Positions 1 to 13,650 of a stretch of DNA of 52,682 nt are shown piece by piece (the stretch's first letter is position 1; every line of letters begins with the position of its first letter). The notes below the pieces were generated by a model. It was not told where the DNA came from. It worked only from the letters and a program-made list of their open reading frames with translations, and searched no databases. A program made the translations under genes and the position numbers. Location of the stretch: NCBI GenBank assembly GCA_019137255.1, contig WPDH01000150.1:1-52682 (forward strand). Reading direction: 5' to 3'. Source of the stretch: Corinectria fuckeliana. Its lineage: Eukaryota > Ascomycota > Sordariomycetes > Hypocreales > Nectriaceae.

Positions 1-3000
1 GTTGTTTTTATACTAGGCTTAGCTTATAGTAAGAGTAGGTTTTATAGTGAAAAATTTTTCTTAAGGGGAGAAGAAAGATAGTTTATAATCTTAATATTCT
101 CTATTTTACTTAGTCTGCTTATTATATATAATATAGTAATAATATAAGAGTGGAAAAAAGGTAAAAAAAGTCTATAAAGAAAGTTAGTTAAGTTAAAATA
201 GATTTTAAGAGTATAACTAAAATATAGTAGAAGTAACTATTAAATGTTTATAAAAGGTTAAAATCTCTTATTAAAAAACTAAGATATTAGATAAAACCTT
301 ATAATAGATTAGTATATATTTTAGTAGAAACTAAAAGTATTAATAAAAAGTAAGAATAAAAGTAAGATTATAAAAGTATTAGTAAAATATATTTCTAGAT
401 ATTAGTATAAGTATATTATAATCTTCTTTTCTGCTTAGAGAGGGCTTATAATTATTATTAGTTAAAAGTGACTATATATTTTACTAAAAAAATAGCAAAC
501 TGTGAAATAATAGCTAAGTACTAAGCTTATAATAATAGTTAGGTTAAATTTATAGTTAAGATAAGTATTAAGATATTCTTAAATATAACTAGGTTTAATT
601 AGGTATATAATATTAGAGATAATAATAAGCTCTTTTTACTTATTACTAAGTTATAAAAACCTAGCTTAGTAGCTTAAGTCTTAAATATATTTAGAAAGTA
701 CTCTTATAAAATAAACCTCTTAGACTTTAAGTATTTTATATCTTATAGTGTTAGCTGCTTTTATATTATTTATATAGTTAAAACTATATTAGATTACTTA
801 GCCTAGTTACTATTTTATACTATTTTATTATATCTACTAGATAAAATCTAATAGCTAAATTAGTTTCTTTATATTATCTTAGATATAATATCCTAATATT
901 ATCCTAATAGACTAATCTTACTAGGTTACTTCTTATAGGTTTAAAATATAACTATTTATATACTAAGTAAAACTATAATAAATCTTATTTATATTTATTT
1001 TAGAGTTAAGAAACACTTTAAGAAATAATTTAAGGTTAAAAACTAATATATCTTTTTTAAGTTTACTTTTAGATAGGAGTACTACTAGGTTAAGTAATAT
1101 AGTATAGTAATAAAGTAAGATAAGAGGTAAACTTTAGTTAAAATAGTAGCTTAAAGTGTTTTTATATTTTATAAGGCTTTTAAGTTCTTTTATATTACTA
1201 ATAAGCTAGAGAATTTTAATAAGTTAGTAGTATCCTTCTTAAGATATAATATACTATTACTCCTAGATAATAAGAGCTGTCTTAAATAATAAAAGTGTTA
1301 GATCTTTTAATAGCTAAGAAATATTACTTATTAGATTTTTAAGAAGTATTTATACTAGATTATAAGCTACTATAAGTATTTCTAATATTATATTTAGTAT
1401 TATAAACTTAGTAGTCTTATTAGTATTATTAGGCTTACTTAACTTAAAATTAAATCTAATATTATTATTAAGTAGTATTAGGTTAATATAGCTAAATTTC
1501 TTATTATAAATTAGAGGGCTATTAGTATATAAGATATAAAATTCTTAGTTAGTTATATTTATTATTATATCTTAAGACTTATAGCTTAGGTTTAAAGTTC
1601 TTATATTATTATTAAGAAGATTAGTAATAGCTTAAATTATTTAGTTTACTTGCCTAAAAGTACTCTCTATCTTAGACCTAGTTTTATAATACTAAGTTTA
1701 AATATTATCTACTCTAATAATACCCTCTAAGTTAAATATTATAAAGTCTTACTTAGGTAATAACCTAAGATTAGCTAAGTCTAGCTATCTATTAATATCT
1801 ATACTAATAGCTTTACTTAATAGTATTAGGTTTTATAAAGTGACTATATTTATTTCTATAAGCTAAGATAGTTTATTCTTTTCTTCTTATAAGTTATAAT
1901 CTTTAGTCTTTCACCTTTTTAATAGCTTCTTCTAGAAGGGGTAAAGTACTTTCTTTTTTATAATACTTATCTTAGCTGTCTAGCTCTTAAATATAGTAAA
2001 GTTATCCTGCTTAAGTGTTAAAATATACAGCTAGTTTTTATTCTAAATAGGTATATCTATATAATTATTAGTTTTAGCATATAATATATAAGAAAGAATA
2101 TTCTTACTATATTATAATCTAGCTAAACTGTTTTTATCTTATTTATCTTATTTACTATAAGTTTTTTATAGTATATACAGAAATTATTATAAGCTTTAAA
2201 ATATAAAATCACTAAGTTACTTAATAATAAGAAGTATCTGCCCTGCTTATATTACTTAGTATAGCTATATACACTTTAATAAACTTTAATCTTACTACTT
2301 AGCCTACTAAGAATTTATAATCTTATATTATTTAGAATTATATACTATAATTTAAATTATAAATCTCTAGCTCTTTTAGCCCTCTATTAAATTTGTTTCT
2401 TCTTAGCTATAATCTTATAAATCTTTTATTTATTATAGTAAAATTATAAAGTTAAAAGCGCTAATATCTTAAGAGCTAATAAGATAAGCTAAGAAAGTAA
2501 TATAAAGAATACTCTCTTAACTCTTAGAAATAAGATACTACTAAGACTTCTTATATAATATTATCACTAGGTTTTAAAAATAGTACTTAGTTTACTACTT
2601 AAGTAAATAATAGCAGGCTAGCTCTAAGCTATATTATACTACTAGACTTAAGGCTCTTACTAAGTATATTTTTACAGTTATTATACTTTTTATTACTTAT
2701 ACTTTATAGTGATAAAAAGTGATTATATATAAAAGAGATACTACTTAGGTGAGAGTAAGTATTAGTATCTTAACTATATTAAGATAAATTAACTTTATAC
2801 CTCTCTTAATATATAATAATACTAGTAGCTAACTTTTTATAAGGTAAATATAGTTATTATAACTAGGAAAAGTACTATTAAAGCTCTAAAGAATACTTCT
2901 CTTAGATATTACTATTAAAGATATAAGTAAGCTTAGTAGATAAATAATATTTAAGTAACCTTTAATAAATTTAAGCTAAGCTGCTAAGTTATATTCTTAT

Positions 3001-6000
3001 ATTATTTTAACTATAACCTAAAAGATATCTTAATCTTATACTACTTTAACAGCTTAGTTAACTATAATAAGAAGAAGATTATTTAAGAAGCTTAGTATAA
3101 GTTTAGTAATAATATAGTAATATAGAAAAATATAATACTAAAAAACTTTAAGGTATATTAATTTAATATTATAAGTTTAAGTGTTATTTTTTACTAGTAA
3201 TATAAAGTTACCTTATAAAGCTTTATAAGATATCTTTTATACTATAAGAGAAGATAAATCTTAAATAAATCTATAAGCACCTAAAGGAGAGGTTTACTTA
3301 TAAAGATTTTATAGTTATAACTAAGTTTATAAATAACTATATTAGCTTAGATAAGTTAAAGCCTAAGCTTAAAGCTTAGTATAAAAGTACTTTATCTTAT
3401 TTTTACTATAAAATAAGCCTTTACTAACTATATATAGTTATTTAGTATAACTTTAGCTACTATATTAAATAAAATATTAACCTAAGTGATAAAAGAGTTC
3501 TAGTTAATAGTAATAACTATAATACTAATAATAGTTCTAAATAATTCTCTAAGAAGGCTATTTAGGCTTAACTCTCTTAACTATCTAAAATAATAAAACT
3601 TAAGTTTATAATCCTATATAGTGAGGATATTAAGATAATACTAAAACAGAAAAAGAAGAAATATATATTTATAAAAAAGAATAAATCTATCTTTAATAAT
3701 AACCTAAATCTATATATTCTTATAATTATAAAAGCTCTTACTAAGTATAACTTATCTAAGAATTAAGACTCTTAGAGGAGATATAATAAATAGAGTGATA
3801 AATATATAAATATTAGTAGTGATTTTTCTTTTAGAGATAAGTATCCTAAAGATAAGTCTCTAACTCTACTATAGCTAATACTTACTAAAGCTACTATAAA
3901 ATATAAGAATATTAGAAGAAAAAAGTATAAAAAACTCTATAAGCTTACTAATAAGTAAGACTCTAATAATAATAATAATAACCCTAATAATAACTACTAT
4001 AATAACTAATATAAGCTATAATATAAAACTAAATATAATAGTAGATACTAGATAAGTAATAATAGTAAATATAAGAATAAGAATAATAGCTAGTATAATA
4101 GTAAGGTTAATAATAAAACTAATAACTATAATAAATTTAGATTTTATTATAATAAGTATAAAGTTCTTTATAATTATACTAGTAAGTATATTAATAAAAA
4201 CAACTAAATAAGACTAATTAGTGTTATTTTAAGGCTAGCATTCTAATATATTTATAACTTAAGTGAATTTTCTAAGAGAAGAGGCTAATAATAATTTGTA
4301 ATATGTCTCTTTATATAATAAATCTTTTAAGAGTATATAAGATACACTTATGTTTTATAATAGCTTTTTATATTTACTATATTCTACTATAGTGAATTAT
4401 AGTATAAGGTAATATATATATTTATCTGTAAAATTAAGATAATAGATATTATCTAAGTGTTTATTATAAGAATTAGTAGATATAGTTCTTTTATGCTTTT
4501 TAGCTAATAAATTATTTTATAAAACTTTTTTATATTTTAATATATAGTTTACACTTTTAGTAACACATCTAATAATCTTAACTTTATTCTTATACTATAT
4601 ACTACTATAAAAACCTAGGTTTTTATAATTTTTAGCTTATATATATAATATCACTTTATATTTTATAATAATTACTAACTTAACTAGTAGATATATATTT
4701 TACTACTATATTACTAAAAACACTTACTATTAATTCTCTAGAAGAGCTAAAACTTACTACTAGCCCTATCTTATCTTAAAGTTCTAGTTTATTAACCTTA
4801 ACTAACTTAAAATAGTTTATAAGCCTCTAATATTATATTATAAATAAGGTTTAGTAAGAATTAAATAAAACTCTAGAATTATAAGCCTTAAAAGATAATA
4901 AAGCTAGTAAAACACTAGATGCTAAGAATTAAAATAGTAATATAATCTATCTAGTTTGTTAATTTTCTTTATATACTCTAAGAGAATAAGTAATTAAGTA
5001 TAAGTAAGAATAAAAGTAAAAGTAATAAAAATATATTAGTATTTAAGGTTTAGAGGATAGTTATTTATAATAGTAAAAATTAAGAGCTAAAAAAGTAGTT
5101 AAGTTTAGAATGTTTTATAAGCCTCTTACACTTTAATTACTAGTTTTTTTATTTTTATATTACTAAATAGAGAATAATTATAAAGGTTAGGTATCTCTTA
5201 TTTTATACTCTAATAAATTTATACTTATTTATAAGTAGTATAAAAAACAAATAATAGCTCTTAGTTATATAATACTATTCTTTTACTTAACTTATTATCT
5301 TTTACTATCTTATTTTTATAAAGTATAACTTAGAAACTTAATTAAGTATTACTATAGTATCTCTAAACTCTATTATTAATAGAGATTAAACTTAGTAGTA
5401 AAAATAATCTTATTTAAGCTTATCTTATTTCTTTTCTAATTAATTCTAGTGAATAATTCTAATATTTATTAGTACTTAGAAGAGTACTATTAGAGTTATA
5501 TAATTATAGTATTACTACTTAAAGATATATTTATCTTATTTTACTATTTTTAATTACTACTAATATTATCTAATAGATAGCTTCTTAAGAATTAAGTAAA
5601 CTATAAAAGAAAGTAGTACTAAAACTAGCTATATATAGTAATTACTTTATAGCTAATAATAATATTTACTAATTATTCTTAAAAGCTTATAAAAATACTA
5701 TTAAAGATAATAAAAACAGTAAAAAGGCTAGTAAAAAACATAAAAAAACACTTAGGCTAATAATTATATAGTTTTTAAGAGTACTACTTAGACTTAAGAA
5801 TTATAGTAAAGATTATTATCTTATATTTTAGTTCTAGTTTACTAAGAAGTATCTAGACTATATAGATATTCTCTAATAAGAAGCTCTTAAGTTTTATACT
5901 CTAGATAGTTTACCTTTTAAGGTTTATTTACTTGTAAACACTCTTAAAATAAAAAAAAGCTTTATTTTTAGTAACTTAAAATATAAGAGAGGAATACCTA

Positions 6001-7690
6001 CTAAGATTACTAGTAAAGTATCTAAGATAAATAATAATAAGAATTTATAAAAGCCTCTTACTACTAAGGCTAAGCATAAGTAAGATAATACTTTTATAAC
6101 TTAAAAATCCTAAAAGAAACTAAAAAAGAGTAAATAAGTAGCTTTTACTAGTAATAATAAAGAGAATAATACTAAGGTTTTAAATACTAGTAGTGCTTAT
6201 ATTAAAATAAAAGCTGAGATTTCTTCTAATAAAGATAAAAATAATAGAAAAGCAGATATAATAAAAAGGTTTAAAGTGTGAAAGAGAGAAAAGAATTTAT
6301 CTGTTTAGAAGCTAGTAGATATAGCCTAGTATAAAAAGCTTAATCTAAATAAGAATATTTATAAGAATAATAAGATTAATAGAACCTAAACTTTCTAGTC
6401 TATTAAAAAAGCCTAGAAACTTATAAAAACCTTAAAACCTATAACTGTAAATAGCTTTAAAGATAATAATAGGAATAAGATAAATAATATAATTATATTT
6501 TATACCTAAGTTATAAAGTAAGATAAAGATTATTACTTAGCCTGCTTTTCTACTATTAATAATTATAGTATTAATAAGATAAAACTAGATATAATTAATA
6601 TTATTCTTAATCTTATATTACTTAATAAAGTTTATATAACTATATAAACTAATTATCTTAATTTAGCTATTATTAAAAAGAAAAGTCTAGGTTTAGATAA
6701 TAGTAATACTATAATTAATACTACTACTTTATTAATCTTAGCTAATATAATTATATCTCTTAAACTAACTATAAATCTTATTTAAGATCTAAAAGATAAT
6801 AGTAATTTTTATAATTTTATTATTACTAATAAGAAGTATTAGAGTTTTAAGAATATAATTATAAGTAATATAATAAGTAATATAATAAGTAATATAACTA
6901 TAGGTAATACTAAAATCTAAATAGAAATTAGGTATTATAAGATCTTAAAAGGAGTTTCTTTTAAGTTTAGCAAAAAAATAGTAAGCTTAAGACTTAAAAT
7001 AGTTTAAAATTATAAAATAAGTATAAGAATAAGAATACTATAAGGCTAGCTTTATTTTATAATATACTATTAGTATTTATATATTTTATAAAAATATAAT
7101 CTAAGTTTGCTTTCTAACTTATCTTTTAGAATAAATATACTAAATAAGAGGAGAAATTTATTATACCTTATTTATAATATACTATACTTAAGTATTTTAT
7201 ATTATAGCTTAATAACTCTTATTATAAACAGAGAGAACTTAGCACTCTAAGATAAGAATTAGATATCTTAAAAGCTAAAAGATTTAATCTTATCTTACTA
7301 AAAAAATAGTAATTTTAATACTTAGTTACTTTTATATAGTAAGTAAATTAAAAAGTATTCTTAGGCTATTACTATCTTAAATAGAGTTAATTTAAAAACC
7401 TAGTAAGTAAAAATATATTAGATATTATATAAAGTAAGTTAAGATTATATTATTCTAAAAATAATATTAAATATTAATATAATTTTTAACTTTAATATAA
7501 GGTTAAAAATTCTAATATAGCCTTAATTTTTTAATATATATTAAGCTAACTTAAATAATACTATTTGTTATTAGCCTTATTCACTAAAAAAGACTTAACA
7601 TAGTGTAAATACTATAGTAATTTAAACCCTGCTAAGCTTATATCTCTACACTTATAGTATATTAAAACTTTTACTACTATATTACACCCC
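1..7690. repeat. RIP-degraded AT-rich repeat block, left flank
   Basis: The block is extremely AT-rich. CpA, TpG and CpG are scarce, while TpA is everywhere and the surviving C and G sit mostly in CT, CC, AG and GG contexts. That is the expected footprint of repeat-induced point mutation, which converts CpA to TpA on both strands of duplicated DNA in ascomycetes. No open frame of useful length survives. A stretch around 3961-4200 is dense in AAT/AAC codons and ends in a tyrosine-rich segment that could once have been Cys-rich, so it may be a ruined transposon gag-like frame, but I cannot name the element. The switch to normal composition falls within about 100 bases near 7690. Confidence 0.85.
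6861..6896. repeat. 12-bp tandem repeat, three perfect copies
   Basis: The unit ATAAGTAATATA is repeated three times head to tail inside the RIP-degraded block. It is probably replication slippage in AT-rich DNA. Confidence 0.85.
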
Positions 7691-8047
7691 CTAGTATTAT
7701 GTTTAAAAATGACCCCCCCCCCGGTAGGTATGTGCAGCTATTTACACCGCTGACAGTGGGACCCCACGTACACCTGTATCCGACTTACATAATAGATCTT
7801 ATCCGCACAGCCGGCTGTGCACCTATGAGTCGCCTGAATATCAGTGATGCTTAATCAGCTGCATCCGATTGGACAGACAATTAGCGTATGCGATTGGACA
7901 AGCCTGGACCAACGCTACTCCTCTTTTCTCGGCGTTGCTCTGGTTACCCGATCTTTCTCCTCACTCGACAACACAGCCAAAACACCATCACCGTCGCAAC
8001 ATCATTATCATGACAAGCGATGCAGTTCACAGCCTGGCACTAAGACA
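7691..8047. other. Boundary between AT-rich block and gene island; upstream region of first gene
   Basis: Composition changes from RIP-type AT-rich sequence to normal here. The stretch holds a run of ten C at 7713-7722 and a perfect 16-bp palindrome (GCACAGCCGGCTGTGC) at 7805-7820. I see no gene. It presumably carries the promoter of the nuclease-like gene that starts at 8048, although no TATA box stands out. Confidence 0.5.
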
Positions 8048-9527
8048 ATGTCACCTGACGGGCCGATCTACGCGTGGCTGCAGACAATCGAGGACAGCCG
8101 CGACTCCCCGTGGTCAACCAAACGTACTCGATCGCACAAACACGACGCCGAAGACCAGATTCGAAAGCGGCGCCGATTAACCCCCCCGACTCCGGTTGCA
8201 TCACAGAGCAGCAGCGGTATTTGCGACACCATGGACCCGCCCCGTCGCGCACTTAGTCCTGGAAAGCGTGGTCGTCCTGGCGGCGACGATGGTAACGCCG
8301 GCGAAGCTGAAGAAACCCCCCGCGCGTCGCGGAGGCGATTCGGGTTTCCACGAACCGACTCCAGCCGCTCTCTTCCTTCGTCAAAATCCCAGTACCAATC
8401 GTCTGAACAATCCGGTTATCCTTCTCCACCCAAGCAGATCAATGCACTCGAGCGCAGCGCCAGGGGTGTTATTTCGCAGGAGCTAAGCGACCTCCGCCAC
8501 CCGCCGCCGTCTCTGGAAGCTCTCCTTGACAAGATCGATCTGATATCTACGGGGCACGGCATCCTTCCGGCATCAGAACGTGGAATCTTCAGCGACCTGA
8601 GCGGTGACACCTATCGGAATTGGAAATGGGCGCAAAGAGGAGCCCTCAGCAACATGCACTTCTCAGACCAACGCCAGGAACTCGGGCATACTCCACCTCT
8701 GGACGCGATTCACAGGATCTTCTACCAGGCGGGCTTTTGTAATAAACATGGCAGCTCAGAAGCGGATTGGAATGCTGAGGTGCATCAAAGAGTTCTCGAA
8801 GCAGCGCTGCGGCCTCTGAACGGCCCTAATGTCGAGCAACTGGTCGACTTCAGGCTGAGATAAGTCTTTCTGCATACCAACATCACCTCTCATCCATTCG
8901 TTCCACTAACCATAGGGCCTCAGCACGACTGCATCTATGATTCCTGAGTACCACGTCCCTATTGCACCTTCCAAGATGGTTGACTTTTGTATCTACGTCG
9001 AACCCAGTTGCGACGCCGCATATCCACAAGCTTCAGAGACCATCACGAACCTCCGAGATGAACTGCCAGGCGGGACATTCAATCACGCGAACCTAAAGAC
9101 CCTTCGCGACCGACCAATTGCCCTCAGCATCGAAACTAAGAGAACAGGCGAGGGCTGGGAAGATGCCAGGCTACAGTTGGGTGTATGGCTCGCTGGGCAT
9201 TGGGAATTCCTTCGACGGCTGCTGGAAATGAAAGAGCAAGCAACAGATAAGTTGGGCGCAGCTCGAAACGACTCACACGACAGCCTGAAACTCCCCGAGT
9301 ACTTGCCGGGTATTATTATCCAGGGTCACGACTGGAACCTTATCATCACCACACGTGAGGGCGACAAAACCATCTTCTGGCAGAAGATGATCTTTGGATG
9401 CACGTCCAGCTCAAGGGGGATCTATCAGATTATCTGTACTTTGCAGCTTCTACGCCAATGGACGAGGGATGAGTATTGGCCATGGCTACGCAGCCTAATA
9501 TTGCAATGGCCGGGCCATGATGAATGA
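8048..9527 (+). CDS. Fungal PD-(D/E)XK nuclease-like protein, copy 1
   Basis: Two exons (8048-8859 and 8924-9527) give about 471 residues. The N-terminal half is a low-complexity Ser/Pro/Arg-rich region with a basic patch (RKRRR). The C-terminal half is the fungal PD-(D/E)XK nuclease-like domain: SKMVDFCIYVEP supplies the likely catalytic Asp and ALSIETKR the E-x-K pair, followed by LQLGVW, LPGIIIQGHDW and a terminal YWPW segment. I chose ATG 8048 (A at -3; MSPDGPIYAWL) over an upstream start, because other copies in the window also open with a short helix of the type WL. The intron has a good CTAAC branch site (8906-8910) and CAG acceptor, and splicing restores the frame exactly, but its donor reads ATAAGT instead of GTAAGT. 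If that donor does not splice, the protein stops at 8861 before the catalytic domain. Biological role unknown. Confidence 0.75.
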
Positions 9528-9639
9528 CGCTTGACTATGAGATGTAGATTATTTGGGACTTTTTTGCTGCCTAGAAGCAAATTTCGGTTTATCCTTGATA
9601 TCCCCTCACGTAATAATGGCAATTCCTTTGATGGAACCC

Positions 9640-10190
9640 GTAACTACTGCTCAGAGACGTACAATATCGCAAGACAATCCGCCCCCGAGGTTCCCAGTGT
9701 CCCCCGAAACATGCCGCCTCAGGCTCCGCATCGCCGACTAAGGATCCGGCATGGAAACAAATCGAGGACGTCACGGATCTTGTCGCTCCGCCTGACTTGG
9801 ACATGCCCATCGACACAGCCCGGCAGACCATGGCCTCATTCCGCAACTCACGTTTGAGCGGCACTGCCAGTTGTGCTGTCACAGCCAAAGTCGATCCTGG
9901 TACATGAACCCCACCGTCAGTCTAGGCGTGCAGACATATCACATTGTGCCTCGGCAGCATTACCACGTCTACCCGGTCCCAAGCTCTTTCCCAGAGAGCA
10001 GAGGCAGAAGATCATCACCACAATAAACAGCGCCGCATCTCTGACAGTGGCAAGGCTGTTCATTGTGATGATAAGGGACAGGCCCTCTATCATTCTACTG
10101 CGGTGTCCTGGAAGGGTGGCATCACGCTGTGGAATATTAATTACTTTTTAGCGAATGTCAATTGTGAGTTGCTGTCAGGGGCTAGATGCA
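9640..10190 (+). pseudogene. Relic of an HNH nuclease gene (relative of the intact copy at 40803)
   Basis: Reading across frames gives segments collinear with the intact HNH gene at 40803-42226. SQCPPK, SGSASPTKD and DTARQTMASFRNSRLSG (9700-9860) match SQSPPK, SSGSPRKD and EEARRVTNDFRSSCLNR. A change of frame near 9900 then exposes GVQTYHIVPRQHYHVYP, matching GVQACHIVPQQHYHLYP, which carries the first His of the HNH site. Downstream, SWKGGITLWNINYF resembles TWNPRNGILLMKHLHEYF but is again out of frame. At least two frameshifts and several stops are present, and the N-terminal exon and the C-terminus are missing. It lies directly downstream of the nuclease-like gene ending at 9527, same strand. 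Confidence 0.8.
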
Positions 10191-11620
10191 CATGCTAGAG
10201 GAGTGAAGAGGTCAGGCAGGAAGCTAGCGTACTGGCTGCTAGATCGTAGGGGTAATAAGGTAACTCGTATTAATCCTTACCCTCCTATTACTATTATTCC
10301 TTTAGCTGCTTCTTATACCCCTCAACCTCACTCATGACATCGGATCCCGACCGTCTCCCGAGCCCCCGGCCCAGCCTAGTAGCTACGACGGCGCCATGGA
10401 CTAGTAGACACTTGGTATGCACTGAGCCTCTAGGCGAACGAATTTCTTTGGAGCCCACGGCTTTCTCTTGTGCCTTATACCGGCTGTTGAAAGGTTATAA
10501 ACAAAGAGTCTCACAAGGAGGCTAGCCCTGACCTGCTACCCTGCAAAGGACAAGACCGAGCCAGGGGCATCGAGCCAGATCTGACTTCGGGATACGTCCG
10601 TCACAAGCGAGCCAGAGGCGCAATGAAGCACAGTGGACGCAGTCGCAAATGATGTTGGGCAGGGTCAGCATACCTTTAAACTTTGTCGGCCAGCGAGAGT
10701 AAAGAAATCCAGACAGTTCATTGCGATCATGGCAATCTTGAACCTCGAATGCAGAGCACTGTTGCTAGGTCATCCAAGACATCATAGGTGCCAATCTTTG
10801 TCCTAGGAATCTGCCCTCCTTGCCTTCTTCTCCTCCACCCTCATCCTAGTCTCCCATTCCTCCACCCCTATCAATTTCGCCAAAAAGAAGCTCTACATGA
10901 TCGGCGTTGTTGACGATGAGGAGCCAGCTGTCAGCACTTTCACTCAGACGAGCCTACGCAGATTTGAGTGGGCGATCGATTTCGTACGCTGAAAATCGTA
11001 CGCGGATTTGTGCGGAGGCTAGTACAACTTGCTCGAGAACAAATAGCCTAGCTCATGTGTGCTCGCACACAATAGAGCACATCTTCCACCCGCCAAATAT
11101 ACACCCCACTGGACTTAATCACTGAAGTCTGAAGTCTCGAAAAGAGCCAAGCCAGAAATTCGATCCGCTCTAGCCATCTCGCTATTCTTCTGCTGTCACA
11201 CTGTAAGACCTTGGTCTGTCGGCTACGAGTAGCAAACCCTTGCGCCTCTTTTCTATCATCTTTCCAGCTGCTACGGAGTAGTAGCAACTTATTACCATAT
11301 CGTCGTGATATGAAATGGGGGATTTTACCACATCTCTTCTTCTAATCTGCTTCCTCGCGCTACGTCTTGTATCTGGGCTAATCCTACACTATCGTTATAT
11401 TTAATATATTACTCGTTGGACTATACCAAGCCCTGAATCGATGTGACATAGTCAAGCAGTCGTGAATTAGATGGAGAGGCGAATGGACGGAATCTATTGC
11501 AATCCAGCGGATACCTTCTACCTACACTATCAAGAGAGGATGGTGCTAACAACTGTTACAGAGGGAAATAAGATTTAGAGGAGCCGGCAGTAGAAGTAAT
11601 TAGGATCCGTAGAATGGATC
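10191..11620. other. Gene-poor stretch between HNH relic and HNH-like/APH gene
   Basis: I see no supportable gene. A short frame at 10897-10992 (31 codons, starting MIGVVDDEEPAVSTF) has coding-like composition and may be a gene scrap. The segment around 10230-10330 and that at 11340-11420 are AT-richer than their surroundings. The region lies downstream of the 3' end of the minus-strand gene ending at 11621. Confidence 0.4.
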
Positions 11621-13447
11621 TCAGAAACAGCAAGACCAGAGCTGACGTTCGGTGCCCAGTTCGTCCTCAAAATCCCCATACTGTTTAAAAACCTCATCAA
11701 CGATCCTTAACCACCGCCGCTGAAGCTTCGTGATATAATGGGCCTTCGTGAAATCCCAATATTCTGGATACCACCCAGAGTTTTCCCAGTCCACAATTCC
11801 CGAAAGCCTTCCGTTATGTATTAAAACATTTCGCATATTCAAGTCAGCGTGCGTGAAGACAATCTTATGTCCGCTGCAATGAGAAACAACTGGTAATGCG
11901 CCTACTCGGAGGGTCTCGTTAAACTCCTCCTCATTCACAAATGGTCCAACAAAATCTCCCCGACCCTCATCATAGTCCAACCCTGCGTTAATTCTGTAAT
12001 CATAACATGCCTTGCTAAGCGTATTAGTGATTGCATAATTTGGTGCAACTTCCTTTGGTATTGCCCGTAGCTCCCCAAGGCATGTCTGTAGGTCACAAAC
12101 TAAGGATTTCGCCTCAGCATCACTGAGCGTATCAATACACATTCCTAAGCGGAGGCCCAAAACTCTAGAAGTCAGGAGGTAAGACTTCTCTGAGTTCGAG
12201 ACAAGATCTAATGGGCGGGGGACTGGTATATGAGTATGGCATCTTACAAGCTGTAAAGTACCATACTCATTGGCCAAGCCCTCGTGCCATTCGACACTTG
12301 ATGTCTTGAGATACATACCAAAGGGAAGTTGTTGGACCTTTAAGCTGCAGGATGATCCATATATATGCGCTCCTAGAAACGCCAGACCATGATATACTCG
12401 TATACGGATCGAGGCTGGTACCAGTCGCCACATTGTTATCAGGGTCGTAGCGCCTCGATCTGAGAAGACACGCCATAGTGAAGACAAGGGCAAGCTAGTA
12501 GCAGCTTCTGTTTTTTTGCATGCAATCTCTCGAGCGACGAGACTCCATCGAATAGGTTTCGCAAATCGTGACAGAATATGTAATGCAGAGACGTCCGGAG
12601 TGTCCATGAGGGAAGCCGAGTGGTCCGTAAAACAACCACGCCGAAGAACTGGAATCTTGTCTATGATGGAGGGCCATGCCGGACCTCCGATTCTGACCAC
12701 GGCAACACGGTACTGGACCTGTGTAAGTGCGAGTGCCTGATGTAAGAGTTCCAGAAAGGACAAAGAAGCACCCACCTCAGAGCCTTTGCTAGACGTGAGC
12801 TGAAAGAATCCTTGCAACATAGCTGTTGCCGCAGACTTGCGGACAAGCTAATGATTCTGATAGACGTTCAGAGATGCTGCATTCGAGCGTACCCAGTCCC
12901 TCAAGTCGGGACCAAGAAAGGCGCCGAGTATTTCATGTAAAGACTGAGGAAACTCCTGTTAGCTAAAACCAAGACGATAAGCACAAGTTTGCTAGAAGCT
13001 GCGGGTACCTTGTTGACTCGGATCTTCGTCGTCAGGAGTATAGGGGCGACGACTAGCGGATCCCAGAAAGAGTTGCCCAGACCGGTGAAGCAGCACTTGC
13101 CACCGTCCCTTCTGGTGATGTAGGCGACAACGGCTTTATCAGGCATTTGATGAACTGGGCCCTCATAGGTGACTGCTACTAATCAGTATGGCGCTCTCTG
13201 CAACTTTGTAGAACTTACACGCGGCGATCAATTGTTTCCAATCAGACAGCAGGGGCGTCAAATCAAGGTTATCCCTGCCCACGAAACGCCTTCGAAGCAT
13301 GTAGCGAGCGGCTTGCTGCGGGTCTATCGCGTCTTGAAGGAAGGATTCGAGTAACGCTCCGTCTGGGTGTGGAAGGTGGACGCTTCGAACGGTTTCAAAC
13401 GCTTGGTCAAGGTCGCTGGCGGTATCTGCCATCTCGTGGCACGTCAT
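11621..13447 (-). pseudogene. HNH-like/APH phosphotransferase fusion gene broken by one in-frame TAG
   Basis: Reading on the minus strand, three exons (13447-13204, 13154-13009, 12943-11621) join in phase over 571 codons. The first part has RRDGGKCCFTGLG, like the start of a fungal HNH domain, but the following segment reads VVAPIL where a His would be expected. The second part is a fungal APH/choline-kinase-type phosphotransferase: LQLVRCHTHIPVPRPLDLV, catalytic loop FTHADLNMRNVLI and metal-binding GIVDWENSGWYPEYWD, ending normally. Intron 2 has GTACCC, a GCTAAC branch and CTCAG; intron 1 has a non-canonical donor (TTGCAG). The only stop inside is TAG at 12848-12850, in the context NH-stop-LVRKSAA, most simply a TGG to TAG change. 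Translation from 12820 or an internal Met could still yield an APH-only protein of up to 399 residues. The true N-terminus is uncertain; a possible older N-terminus (ending around 13480) is out of frame. Confidence 0.75.
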
Positions 13448-13650
13448 GGCGTCGCTCGGCAGGCCTTGCGAAACGAGGGCAGGTAGTTGGAAGTTGTGTT
13501 GTGCTCGCAGATACTGCCATGGAATGATGAGTTGAAGTCAATCGGCGCCCGATCCTTGGGCTGCCAATAATGTTGGGCGGCCGGACGGATTAACCTTGGT
13601 GCCGTGTCTCGGCGCGTACCCCGGCCCTTGTGTGTCACGTGTACCTGTAC

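Noticed and set aside
1..7690. Mitochondrial DNA or a centromere as explanation of the AT-rich block
   Set aside because: The specific loss of CpA/TpG with survival of CT, CC, AG and GG points to RIP, and no mitochondrial gene is visible. A centromeric location cannot be excluded but nothing supports it directly.
12901..13146. Separate small gene of 81 codons
   Set aside because: It is exon 2 of the HNH-like/APH gene plus retained intron; the splice sites at 13008 and 12944 restore the frame into the APH part.
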